This document shows positions 1-5,484 of a stretch of 7,255 bases of DNA, one piece after another; the first letter of the stretch is position 1, and each line of letters begins with the position of its first letter. This DNA is from a bacterium (lineage in GTDB: Bacteria > Patescibacteriota > Patescibacteriia > 2-12-FULL-60-25). Location: NCBI GenBank assembly GCA_020056125.1, contig JAGVIJ010000081.1:1-7255 (forward strand), written 5' to 3'. Position numbers and translations under genes: made by a program. Below the pieces are notes generated by a model, which made no database searches, had not been told where the DNA came from, and was given only the letters and a program-made list of their open reading frames with translations.

Positions 1-374
1 CACGCGTAGCAGCCACCGTAGGTTTAGCAGCCACTCTAGCCATACCGATCGCGGCTTTGGCTCAAGAAGGATTGACCGCAGAGGATCTGGGCGTAACAGC
101 CATTGGTTCAGAAATTAAGTTGGGCCAAGGCGACGTTCGTCAGACCGCAGCTCGAATCATCAACGTGGCTTTGGGTTTCTTGGGTATTATCGCTGTGGTT
201 ATCGTGCTGATCGGCGGATTCAAATATATGGTTTCCGGCGGCAGTGAAGAGAAGACCGGCGAAGCTAAAAAATTGATCGTGTCCGGCATCATCGGCCTGG
301 CCATCATTTTGTCAGCCTGGGCCATTACCAGTTTCGTGCTGGGGAGGCTCATTAGCGCTACACAAGAAGTTTAG
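1..374 (+). CDS. VirB2/TrbC-type pilin-like protein, 5' end outside the window
   Basis: A small secreted membrane protein resembling the pilin subunits of type IV secretion systems (T4SS pilin/TrbC-VirB2 class). The frame is open from base 3, and the first visible residues are the end of a signal peptide with cleavage expected after ALA, just before QEGL (near base 60). The true start therefore lies upstream, and the TTG at 57 is internal. The mature part has two hydrophobic helices, about bases 150-225 and 273-345, joined by a short polar hairpin with the motif GGFKYMVSGGSEE. That architecture is the family hallmark, as is the roughly 100-residue mature length. It stops with TAG at 372-374. 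A paralogue begins 35 bases downstream, so the three pilins probably form one transcript. The family-level call is fairly secure. Whether it builds a pilus or a secretion channel is not shown. Confidence 0.82.
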   Translation, partial: RVAATVGLAATLAIPIAALAQEGLTAEDLGVTAIGSEIKLGQGDVRQTAARIINVALGFLGIIAVVIVLIGGFKYMVSGGSEEKTGEAKKLIVSGIIGLAIILSAWAITSFVLGRLISATQEV

Positions 375-409
375 TTCAACCCTTTAATCCATAAGGGGAT
401 TACACATTT

Positions 410-811
410 ATGTTAAATCGTTTGATTCTTTTGTCTACCACTTTGGCTTTAGGCTGTTCGCTCATGGCCGGTGTTTTGCCTGTCCAAGCGCAAGGCTTGG
501 CCGGTACATTACAAAAAGGCCTGAACGCGGCCGCGCCCGATGAATTAAAGCAGGGCGAGACTGACCCGGCTACGATCGCCGGCAATTTGATTAGTGCGGT
601 TCTCGGCTTGCTGGGCGCTGTGCTATTGGCCTATTTACTTTATGGCGGATACAAATACATGACAGCCAGGGGTGAAAGCGAAGAAGTAAAAAAAGCAATA
701 GGCATAATTAAAGACGCTATAATCGGATTAGTCATCATTGTCTTGGCTTACGCTATTTCAAGTTATGTAATAGCTGCCCTGGCCGGAGCCACAAGCAAGC
801 CGGGACAATAA
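410..811 (+). CDS. VirB2/TrbC-type pilin-like protein, second tandem copy
   Basis: A 133-residue paralogue of the preceding gene. It begins with a signal peptide (residues 1-27; cleavage expected after PVQA, before QGLAG). A polar stretch to about residue 55 follows, then helix 1 (58-78), the hairpin YGGYKYMTARGESEE (78-92) and helix 2 (103-124). A purine-rich AAGGGG at 393-398 lies 11 bases before the ATG and serves as a weak ribosome-binding site. The gene sits 35 bases after its upstream neighbour and 31 bases before the next ATG, which suggests co-transcription. Compared with the first copy, the loop is more charged and the C-terminus ends in a flexible GATSKPGQ tail. The role as a pilin-like subunit in the envelope is inferred from the two-helix signature. 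No ATPase or coupling-protein gene is visible nearby. Confidence 0.85.
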   Translation: MLNRLILLSTTLALGCSLMAGVLPVQAQGLAGTLQKGLNAAAPDELKQGETDPATIAGNLISAVLGLLGAVLLAYLLYGGYKYMTARGESEEVKKAIGIIKDAIIGLVIIVLAYAISSYVIAALAGATSKPGQ

Positions 812-842
812 AGACAAAGTGGATAAGAGTATAATTATTATT

Positions 843-1238
843 ATGAAACATTTATCAGCATGGTGGTTGCGAGTAGGAGGAGTTGTTGGGATGGCCTTGT
901 TGCCGAGCGCCGCATTGGCCGCAGACATGCCCAAGGGGTTGGTCGGCGGTCAGGCATTGGTCGGTGAAATAGGATCGACAGCACAGCTTTCACAAGCAGG
1001 GTTGCCGGTCATCGTAGGCAATATCATCAATGTCCTATTGGGCTTTTTAGGCATTGTCCTATTGGGCTATTTGCTTTACGCGGGCTTCCTTTGGATGACG
1101 GCTGGCGGCGAGGAGGAAAACGTAACGAAGGCCAAGAGCATGATCAAAAACTCAATCATCGGACTCGTGATTATCGTCGCAGCCTTTGCTATTTCGAGCT
1201 TTGTGCTCCAGGCTTTGGTCACAGCCACCGCATCGTAA
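843..1238 (+). CDS. VirB2/TrbC-type pilin-like protein, third tandem copy
   Basis: A 131-residue third member of the tandem family. From the ATG at 843 the protein has a clean signal peptide, with basic residues at positions 2 and 10, a hydrophobic core, and cleavage expected after AALA at about residue 26. It continues with helix 1 (about 56-80), the hairpin motif YAGFLWMTAGGEEE (79-92) and helix 2 (about 104-126). The frame stays open to a GTG at 819, which would add MDKSIIII before the signal peptide. I prefer 843 because it gives a normal n-region, but neither start has a strong ribosome-binding site. Helix 1 contains a 14-base direct repeat (1031-1044 and 1055-1068) that encodes VLLG twice. 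A rho-independent terminator follows 28 bases after the stop, so this gene ends the pilin operon. In the first copy the hairpin begins GGFKYM; here it is diverged to AGFLWM. Confidence 0.83.
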   Translation: MKHLSAWWLRVGGVVGMALLPSAALAADMPKGLVGGQALVGEIGSTAQLSQAGLPVIVGNIINVLLGFLGIVLLGYLLYAGFLWMTAGGEEENVTKAKSMIKNSIIGLVIIVAAFAISSFVLQALVTATAS

Positions 1239-1266
1239 AATTGTTCGCTGCGCAACGAACTTCAAG

Positions 1267-1292
1267 ACCCCCGATATTTCGGGGGTTTTGGT
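1267..1292 (+). terminator. Rho-independent terminator of the pilin operon
   Basis: A perfect 8-bp stem ACCCCCGA (1267-1274) / TCGGGGGT (1279-1286) with a TATT loop, followed by a U-rich tail (TTTTGGTTT). It lies 28 bases past the third pilin stop codon. A weaker inverted repeat, GTTCG (1243-1247) / CGAAC (1256-1260), lies just before it. Confidence 0.88.
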
Positions 1293-1326
1293 TTGGATCG
1301 GGGACACAGGGCGTCCGTCTATATTT

Positions 1327-1352
1327 GGGCCGACGCATGGGTCGGCTCCTAC
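1327..1352 (-). repeat. REP palindrome
   Basis: On the minus strand it begins GTAGGAGC, and its stem pairs CCGAC with GTCGG around a CCATG-type loop. It sits in the pilin/RAYT intergenic region. Confidence 0.75.
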
Positions 1353-1380
1353 AATGGTTATATGTGTTCGTCCACATCAC

Positions 1381-1406
1381 GTAGGGGCAGACCCATGTGT
1401 CTGCCC
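1381..1406 (+). repeat. REP palindrome
   Basis: It starts with the foot GTAGGGGC. The 8-bp stem GGGCAGAC / GTCTGCCC encloses the loop CCATGT. Same orientation as the copy at 1430. Confidence 0.82.
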
Positions 1407-1425
1407 TAATAGATGCCCATTCGTA

Positions 1426-1986
1426 TTATGTAGGGGCGGACCCATGTGTCCGCCCTGTGGATACATGTGTCTGCCCTATGTTGTTAGGATGATATTTGTC
1501 CAGGTCCCATTTCAAAGAATTATTGAAAATGTATTCTCGAATCGTGTCCAACGATTGTTCATTGCGGATTATATGTTCATAATAATTCCGTTGCCACAAT
1601 TTTTTATACAGGCGGCCTTTTTGTTTTTCGCCGCGGAAATATTCATTCGTTGTCATTGTTTTAAACCATTGAATCATCCTATGTAGGGGCGGATCCATGT
1701 GTCCGCCCATAGTCGGGTCGACGCATGGGTCGACCCCTACGATTTGGATTATTCCATGGAAATGGTTGGGCATGATAATCGAGACATCGGTTTCGATGGT
1801 TGGATATTTTTCTGACAATTTTGACCACCAGCATCTAATTGAATTTCCGATATCATTTAGAATCACTTCATTGTTCACAACCTCGCCGAATAGACATTGG
1901 TGCTCATGCGAACAAATGGTCACGAAATACGCACCGATGGTGGAATAATCGTATCCTGGCAGGCGAATGGATTTGCGATGATCCAT
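1426..1986 (-). CDS. REP-associated tyrosine transposase (RAYT), IS200-like Y1 family
   Basis: A 186-residue single-strand DNA transposase of the Y1/HUH superfamily (Y1_Tnp, COG1943). These enzymes cleave and join single-stranded REP hairpins through a 5'-phosphotyrosine. Visible signatures are the N-terminal RKSIRLPGYDYS (4-15), the HUH metal-binding motif MPNHFHG (H75, H77), KTMTTNEYFRG (109-119) and the catalytic-tyrosine region WQRNYYEHIIRNEQ (131-144; Y135 or Y136). The frame is open up to a GTG at 2088. I chose ATG 1986 because GGAAG lies 10 bases before it, and because the extra 34 residues are mostly translated REP sequence. REP DNA is also translated inside the protein: residues 83-102, between the HUH motif and the tyrosine, come from two opposed REPs, and the last dozen or so residues come from another. 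The core motifs look intact, so the enzyme may be active. Confidence 0.87.
   Translation of the reverse strand: MDHRKSIRLPGYDYSTIGAYFVTICSHEHQCLFGEVVNNEVILNDIGNSIRCWWSKLSEKYPTIETDVSIIMPNHFHGIIQIVGVDPCVDPTMGGHMDPPLHRMIQWFKTMTTNEYFRGEKQKGRLYKKLWQRNYYEHIIRNEQSLDTIREYIFNNSLKWDLDKYHPNNIGQTHVSTGRTHGSAPT
1430..1476 (+). repeat. REP palindrome followed by a half copy
   Basis: A full copy at 1430-1455 (foot GTAGGGGC, stem GGGCGGAC / GTCCGCCC, loop CCATGT) is followed by a right half only at 1464-1476 (CATGTGTCTGCCC). Both lie inside the 3' end of the minus-strand transposase gene and are read as its last residues. Confidence 0.78.
1683..1740. repeat. Pair of opposed REP palindromes inside the transposase gene
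   Basis: A + copy at 1683-1708 (GTAGGGGC foot; stem GGGCGGA / TCCGCCC) and a minus copy at 1715-1740 (stem GGGTCGAC / GTCGACCC, loop GCATGG, ending CCCCTAC). Together they form a head-to-head unit like a BIME. Read on the minus strand, they encode residues 83-102 of the transposase without breaking its frame. Confidence 0.8.
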
Positions 1987-2034
1987 ATAACTATCGCTTC
2001 CATAAATTAATCTTTGTGTCAATTGTGAATAACT

Positions 2035-2061
2035 GGGCGGACACATGGATCCGCCCCCTAC
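2035..2061 (-). repeat. REP palindrome upstream of the transposase start
   Basis: GGGCGGA (2035-2041) pairs with TCCGCCC, and the element ends CCCCCTAC, i.e. a GTAGGGGG foot on the minus strand. It lies within the long alternative N-terminal extension of the transposase frame. Confidence 0.72.
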
Positions 2062-2088
2062 AACAGTTGCATACGTCCGTTTCATCAC

Positions 2089-2135
2089 GTAGGGGCAGAC
2101 CCACGTGTCTGTCCCATGGGTTCATAGGTCCGCCC
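2089..2135 (+). repeat. REP palindrome followed by a half copy
   Basis: Foot GTAGGGGC at 2089-2096 and stem GGGCAGAC / GTCTGTCCC with one irregularity, to 2115. A right-half fragment TAGGTCCGCCC follows at 2125-2135. This repeats the full-plus-half pattern seen at 1430-1476. Confidence 0.7.
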
Positions 2136-2173
2136 ATACAAATATATGGGTGCTATTACGGCGCCAACCCATA

Positions 2174-2202
2174 TTGACAAAAACCGGATTTTATGCTAAA
2201 TT
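2174..2202 (+). promoter_or_regulatory. Promoter of the GC-rich block (TTGACA, extended -10)
   Basis: A perfect -35 TTGACA (2174-2179), a 17-base spacer, and -10 TAAATT (2197-2202) preceded by TGC, giving an extended -10. The same layout, with TTGACAAAAA and ATTTTATG shared, recurs at 5368-5396. The predicted start is near 2209, leaving a leader of about 75 bases before the ATG at 2284. Confidence 0.72.
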
Positions 2203-2272
2203 CCTTTGTTCTCTGGGAACTCCAAAAGGGGTCCGGAGACACATGTTTTTTGACAAAAGAAGACCAACTATT

Positions 2273-2283
2273 AGGAGGTGATC
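2273..2283 (+). promoter_or_regulatory. Very strong ribosome-binding site that decides the 2284 start
   Basis: AGGAGGTGATC is an 11-base contiguous match to the complement of the usual bacterial 16S rRNA 3' tail and runs right up to the ATG at 2284. The in-frame GTG at 2278 falls inside it, so the ATG is the start. Confidence 0.85.
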
Positions 2284-3060
2284 ATGAACCAAGAGGAAAG
2301 ATCCGAGTTGTTCGTGAAGTTGATCCTGAACGCCATCGAGCCCTGGGTGGAGAAGGCGGACGGCCTGGGGTGGTCTCCGCTCAACTACCCGGCTTTCCGG
2401 GATGGAATCCTGAAGCAGGTCACCGACCTGCTCAGCCGTCACGAATCTCTGCTCCCGCTCATCGAAACTGGGTTGGAGATGGCTATCCGAGCGTTCTTCC
2501 CCAAGATGTCGCCGGCGGCCAAGACCGCGTTGCACGATGCCCTGGACATGGCCATCGACAAACTCCGTGCGTCCCTGACCTTGTCCAAGAAGGAAGAGAG
2601 TCGCGCGGATGGCATGGTGGCGCAGGGCGCGGGTGAGTTCAAGAAGGGCTTCGCCAAGATCGTGGAGGAGACTTCCAAACAAGCCGCTTCTGCACCCAAG
2701 TCGCGCGAAGCCGTCTCGATCGAGGTCAAGATCGAGTATCTTCGGAAGGTCATGAACTGGATGGAAAAATTGCCGCCCAAGAAGCACGTCGAGGCCGTCA
2801 AGTTGACGGGTCGGATCGAGACCGCTGGGGGGTGGCATCGGGTGGCCGAGTTGCCGCCCAAGAAGCGCTTGTCGTACCTGCGCATGACGTACGACAAACC
2901 GCGGACGCTCATGGAGACCGCTATGGCGGTTCTGCGCGGTGACAAGGTGCCGGAGGTGGAAGCGATCGAGAAGCGCATCCACAAGGCCGGCGAGAAGCTG
3001 GACGAGCTAGGCGACCGGCATGCGGCTGCTGCGGAGCGCAAGCGTCGGCAGTTCAGCTGA
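2284..3060 (+). CDS. Soluble helical protein of unknown function
   Basis: A 258-residue protein that I do not recognise. It has no signal peptide or hydrophobic segment, so it is probably cytoplasmic, although it precedes a large membrane protein. It is rich in charged, helix-forming residues. The N-terminal part (about 1-100) looks like a compact helical domain with LILNAIEPW and ALHDALDMAIDKL, followed by a polar linker (101-140). The second half holds two copies of LPPKK (163-167 and 190-194), encoded by a 16-base direct repeat at 2770-2785 and 2851-2866. The C-terminus is strongly basic and helical (228-258, ending ERKRRQFS). It is preceded by a strong promoter and a near-perfect ribosome-binding site, so it is probably well expressed. 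Only 30 bases separate it from the membrane-protein gene, which suggests an operon and a possible physical partnership. G+C is high (42/60 at 2341-2400). Confidence 0.8.
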   Translation: MNQEERSELFVKLILNAIEPWVEKADGLGWSPLNYPAFRDGILKQVTDLLSRHESLLPLIETGLEMAIRAFFPKMSPAAKTALHDALDMAIDKLRASLTLSKKEESRADGMVAQGAGEFKKGFAKIVEETSKQAASAPKSREAVSIEVKIEYLRKVMNWMEKLPPKKHVEAVKLTGRIETAGGWHRVAELPPKKRLSYLRMTYDKPRTLMETAMAVLRGDKVPEVEAIEKRIHKAGEKLDELGDRHAAAAERKRRQFS

Positions 3061-3090
3061 TCGAAACTACAACAACTATGGAGGAAAGTC

Positions 3091-4689
3091 ATGGAAGAAA
3101 TCTTCAAAGGAATGGCGGCTCGTTTGGGGGACAAGACCGTGGGTCTCGTGACCTACTTGGTCTTGTTCTTGGACTTGCTTGGCTTGCGAAGCACGGCTGG
3201 CAAGGCCATCAGCGCTGCGTACCACGTGGCGGATGACGGCATATTGTCGTTCCGCGTGGCCGTGGCGCGGATCATCGCGAAGCGGCTCGGGTACTTCATG
3301 TACTGGTACGCCGGAGCTTTGTTCGCGGTGATGGCCATCGCGCTCATGCTCCGGTTCTGGACTGGCGAGGACAGCCAGCCGCTCTGGAGCGGGATCCTGT
3401 TCTTCATCGTCACCGTCGTGGCTCTGGCGCGGATCATCTGGTCTGCGTGCAACCAGATCCGGTGGGGGGATGGAGACGTTCTCCACTGGCTGGATCCGCG
3501 TAACAAGGATCAATATACGCGGGACGGCGGCACATGGCAGGTACGTCGCAAGGGTCGTGGCAAGAAAGTCCAGTTGACGCGTAGACCAGACACGGACAAA
3601 TTGGTGCCCGTGTACGGCGACGATCATCATCCATTGCGAGTGAGTTTCTACCGCAGTGGTGTCCAGCTCATGGTCGCGACCGCGGTCATGGGTGCGGCTC
3701 TGTTCGTGGTTGGCATCATGGTGGCGCGAGTGGTCACCGCGGTTGCCTCGTGGATCGTGGTGAACGCATCGCGGCTCACGGAAGCCACGGGTGAGCTCAT
3801 GGCACAGCCGCTCGCGGCTCTGCCCGGGTTGACCCTGGAGAACCTCAAGGAGCAACTCTTCTCCGGCGGCCGGCTCAACCTGGTCGACGAGGAAGAGGGG
3901 GCGGTGCAGGTGGATTCCATCTGCCCGTTCATCACCAGGTCGGTGCTGACCTACCTCATCCTGGTATTCGCCACCGGCGCAAGTCAGCGGTGGGCGCTGG
4001 GACTGGGGGTCTTCCTTGGACTCTCGCAACTGGCCAGTGCGGCGTACGTGTCCGACGGCTACGCGGAGTCCGTGGAGTACACCATCAGCAAGCGCCGCCG
4101 GTTCCTGCGCTGGGTGTACGACTGGGCTCCGGTGCTGGCAGTACTGTCAGTATTCGGAGACTGGCTCATGGAGCAGTTCCTCGGAACGTCCGTGGGGCAG
4201 TGGTGCACCAGGGTCGTGGACGGCCAAGTGTACCTGGTGGGGAATCACTCTCTGTGGTACCTCATCCCACTTCTGTTTTTCTTCTTCTGTCTCACCGCTT
4301 ACTTCGTGCAGTTGGCCAGAGAGACAGACTGGTCCAAGAAGTGGAAGGCCTTGGGCATCATCCTGTCGGCGTTGGCTCTGGTCTACACAGCCATTGCCAT
4401 CTCGGTCAGGATGGACAACGAGGATGGGTGGACGCCGTTCGGTTCGTCCAAGTCGGTGGTCGTCAAGGATGACGTGGCTCAAGCGCTAGCCAAGGCCACG
4501 TCGCCCAGGGCGTCAGATCCACCAGCGCCACAGGACAACGGAGCCAGGGGGCAGACCCCGGTTGTCCAGCGCCCAAGGCGCGCGCCACCCAGTCGGTACG
4601 CGGCGTGCCAAACCGGCCAGTGCGGCGCGTCGTATCAGGAGTCGCGCCGGCAGGTCAAAGAGCTGGCGCGCAAGTGGGACGTGGAATAA
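3091..4689 (+). CDS. Multipass membrane protein of unknown function
   Basis: A 532-residue integral membrane protein with no recognised family. Hydrophobic segments lie at about residues 16-32, 68-90, 97-118, 191-225 (long enough for two passes), 282-297, 301-320, 345-360, 387-408 and 420-438, giving roughly nine or ten helices. Between the third and fourth is a polar, basic stretch of about 70 residues (120-190, with VRRKGRGKKVQLTRR), and an acidic loop follows near 250-275 (VDEEEGA). The tail (440-532) is hydrophilic and proline/arginine-rich, with two cysteines in ACQTGQCG (505-512). GGAGG at 3080-3084, six bases before the ATG, supports the start. Topology loosely recalls VirB6/TrbL channel proteins of type IV secretion systems. 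With pilin genes upstream that is worth testing, but no diagnostic motif supports it. It is cotranscribed with the gene at 2284. Confidence 0.82.
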   Translation: MEEIFKGMAARLGDKTVGLVTYLVLFLDLLGLRSTAGKAISAAYHVADDGILSFRVAVARIIAKRLGYFMYWYAGALFAVMAIALMLRFWTGEDSQPLWSGILFFIVTVVALARIIWSACNQIRWGDGDVLHWLDPRNKDQYTRDGGTWQVRRKGRGKKVQLTRRPDTDKLVPVYGDDHHPLRVSFYRSGVQLMVATAVMGAALFVVGIMVARVVTAVASWIVVNASRLTEATGELMAQPLAALPGLTLENLKEQLFSGGRLNLVDEEEGAVQVDSICPFITRSVLTYLILVFATGASQRWALGLGVFLGLSQLASAAYVSDGYAESVEYTISKRRRFLRWVYDWAPVLAVLSVFGDWLMEQFLGTSVGQWCTRVVDGQVYLVGNHSLWYLIPLLFFFFCLTAYFVQLARETDWSKKWKALGIILSALALVYTAIAISVRMDNEDGWTPFGSSKSVVVKDDVAQALAKATSPRASDPPAPQDNGARGQTPVVQRPRRAPPSRYAACQTGQCGASYQESRRQVKELARKWDVE

Positions 4690-4705
4690 CCCGCGTTCCG
4701 GTTTC

Positions 4706-4755
4706 GGGCGTACGCCGTACGCCTCTACAACAGGCGCGATAAATCGCGCCCCTAC
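4706..4755 (-). repeat. Two tandem REP palindromes after the membrane-protein gene
   Basis: Copies at 4706-4728 (arms built on GGCGTACGCC, ending GCCTCTAC) and 4733-4755 (GGCGCGAT / ATCGCGCC, ending CCCCTAC). Both have the GTAG foot on the minus strand but unrelated stems. They begin 17 bases after the stop codon, where such hairpins can protect mRNA 3' ends. Confidence 0.75.
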
Positions 4756-4761
4756 CTTAGT

Positions 4762-4816
4762 CCCCGTGTGTCAGATGCCGCTTCTGGTGTCTGTCCACGG
4801 GGGCTTTTCTTTTTTA
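4762..4816 (+). terminator. Probable terminator after the membrane-protein gene
   Basis: CCCCGTG (4762-4768) pairs with CACGGGG (4796-4802), enclosing a smaller CAGA/TCTG hairpin. A pyrimidine tail, GCTTTTCTTTTTT, follows to 4816. The large interior makes it less canonical than the other terminators here. Confidence 0.65.
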
Positions 4817-4844
4817 CGAAAATGTGTTAGGAATAATTTACATC

Positions 4845-4900
4845 GTAGGGGCGGACCCACCTGTCCACCATAGCCTTGGCGAAGGTGGATGTGTCCGCCC
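4845..4900 (+). repeat. Composite long REP hairpin ahead of a lipoprotein gene
   Basis: The foot GTAGGGGC and arm GGGCGGAC (4848-4855) pair with a distant GTCCGCCC (4893-4900). Inside, GTCCACC (4863-4869) pairs with GGTGGAT (4884-4890). It looks like two REPs that recombined into one 56-base hairpin, ending 32 bases before the ATG at 4933. Confidence 0.65.
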
Positions 4901-4932
4901 AACTAACCGGTGCATCAACCAGAGGTGTTGTC

Positions 4933-5265
4933 ATGAAGAGATGGATTTGGTTCGTTTCGGTCTTGGGTCTGCTCATGTTCGTGAGCGGGTGCGGCCAGAA
5001 CATCCGGCATGCGTACTACCGCGACGGCGTGTTGCGGAGTTCCACCGAGGGTCACATCGGCTTCACGGACAGCGAGGTCACGACTCACGTGAACTCGCAG
5101 GAGTATCCGGTGTGCCAGGCCAGCATCGGCTCCATGCCTGACGGAGAAGAGAAGGAACTCTGCCGGCAAGAGGCACTCGACAATGCACGGCACAGGCGAG
5201 AGACCCGCGATTGGCAAGCGGCGCCGTACCAGTACAGTCCGTATTATTACGTGCCGTATCCGTGA
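4933..5265 (+). CDS. Small lipoprotein of unknown function
   Basis: A 110-residue predicted lipoprotein. The N-terminus MKRW, a hydrophobic core and the lipobox FVSGC (Cys20) indicate signal-peptidase-II processing and lipid anchoring on the outer face of the membrane. The mature part is about 90 residues, polar, with two further cysteines (C61, C77) that could form a disulfide. It ends in a Tyr/Pro-rich tail, YQYSPYYYVPYP (99-110). The frame extends upstream to a TTG at 4876, but that stretch is REP hairpin sequence. The ATG at 4933 has AGAGGTG at 4921-4927 and opens a proper signal peptide, so it is the start. No clear promoter precedes it; an AATAAT at 4832-4837 could be a weak -10. A terminator follows at 5329-5353, so it may form a one-gene unit. 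No family is recognised. Confidence 0.78.
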   Translation: MKRWIWFVSVLGLLMFVSGCGQNIRHAYYRDGVLRSSTEGHIGFTDSEVTTHVNSQEYPVCQASIGSMPDGEEKELCRQEALDNARHRRETRDWQAAPYQYSPYYYVPYP

Positions 5266-5271
5266 ACATTT

Positions 5272-5325
5272 GGGCGCGATGAATCGTGCCCCTACATCTC
5301 GGGCAGGCACTAGGCCAGCCCCTAC
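5272..5325 (-). repeat. Two tandem REP palindromes after the first lipoprotein gene
   Basis: Copies at 5272-5295 (GGGCGCGAT / ATCGTGCCC, with a wobble) and 5301-5325 (GGGCAGGC / GGCCAGCCC, with a mismatch). Both end CCCCTAC, so the foot is on the minus strand. They start 7 bases after the stop codon and mirror the pair at 4706-4755. Confidence 0.74.
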
Positions 5326-5328
5326 GCG

Positions 5329-5353
5329 CCTCGCAACTGCGGGGTGTTTTTTT
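5329..5353 (+). terminator. Rho-independent terminator after the first lipoprotein gene
   Basis: Stem CCTCGC (5329-5334) / GCGGGG (5339-5344) with one T-G pair and loop AACT, followed by TG and seven T residues (5347-5353). It lies 15 bases before the next promoter and separates the units. Confidence 0.78.
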
Positions 5354-5367
5354 AACGCCAATTACCC

Positions 5368-5396
5368 TTGACAAAAAGGCGATTTTATGGTATGAA
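5368..5396 (+). promoter_or_regulatory. Promoter of the two-lipoprotein operon (TTGACA, extended -10)
   Basis: -35 TTGACA (5368-5373), a 17-base spacer, and -10 TATGAA (5391-5396) preceded by TGG. It aligns without gaps to the promoter at 2174-2202, sharing TTGACAAAAA and ATTTTATG. The predicted start is near 5403, giving a leader of about 108 bases that carries a long palindrome. Confidence 0.74.
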
Positions 5397-5452
5397 TATA
5401 AGTCCTGCGAAAGGCGTAAAAAGCGCTAATTCGCGGATAAAAACCACGGTTC

Positions 5453-5484
5453 GGGCGCCTCGATAGCTATCGGGGCGCCCCTAC
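5453..5484 (-). repeat. REP-like 28-base palindrome in the operon leader
   Basis: GGGCGCCTCGATAG (5453-5466) is followed directly by CTATCGGGGCGCCC (5467-5480). The 14-base arms pair throughout with one T-G pair. CTAC follows, giving the usual REP foot on the minus strand. It lies between the promoter and the ribosome-binding site at 5500. Confidence 0.78.

Larger units (their letters stand above)
1327..2135. mobile_element. RAYT gene with its surrounding and internal REP palindromes
   Basis: A block in which a minus-strand IS200-like transposase gene is flanked and invaded by REP palindromes at 1327-1352, 1381-1406, 1430-1455, 1683-1708, 1715-1740, 2035-2061 and 2089-2115, plus half copies at 1464-1476 and 2125-2135. 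The GTAG tetranucleotide at the foot of each REP is the known recognition mark of RAYT enzymes in other bacteria. No left-end/right-end pair of an autonomous IS200/IS605 element is apparent, so this is a REP-mobilising domesticated arrangement rather than a classical insertion sequence. Base composition is lower in G+C than the block to its right (22/60 at 1501-1560). Confidence 0.7.

Noticed and set aside
1186..1686. Plus-strand open frame running from the third pilin through the REPs
   Set aside because: It crosses the terminator at 1267-1292 and is made mostly of REP repeats and antisense transposase sequence.
1994..2022. Minus-strand TTGACA (2022-2017) as a transposase promoter
   Set aside because: The hexamer at 17-base spacing (AAGCGA) is a poor -10, and TATG appears only at 12-base spacing, overlapping the ribosome-binding site. 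Too weak to list.
1379..2115. Repeated palindromes resembling a CRISPR array
   Set aside because: Spacing is irregular, orientation alternates, stems vary and there are no uniform spacers. They are REP elements.
2250..2278. TTGACA at 2250-2255 as a second promoter for the 2284 gene
   Set aside because: Its -10 position would fall within the ribosome-binding site and TSS would lie at the start codon; the promoter at 2174 is better.
2191..2982. Long minus-strand open frame (263 codons) across the 2284-3060 gene
   Set aside because: It is the antisense shadow of a GC-rich gene. It has no ribosome-binding site and biased, low-complexity composition, while the + strand gene has a promoter and a strong ribosome-binding site.
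3076..4029. Minus-strand open frame (317 codons) opposite the membrane-protein gene
   Set aside because: Antisense shadow rich in His, Arg, Asp and Pro, as expected from a GC-rich gene read in reverse. No signals support it.
4876..4932. N-terminal extension of the 4933 lipoprotein from the TTG at 4876
   Set aside because: It lies in the composite REP hairpin and would bury the signal peptide; ATG 4933 has a ribosome-binding site and a normal lipoprotein signal.
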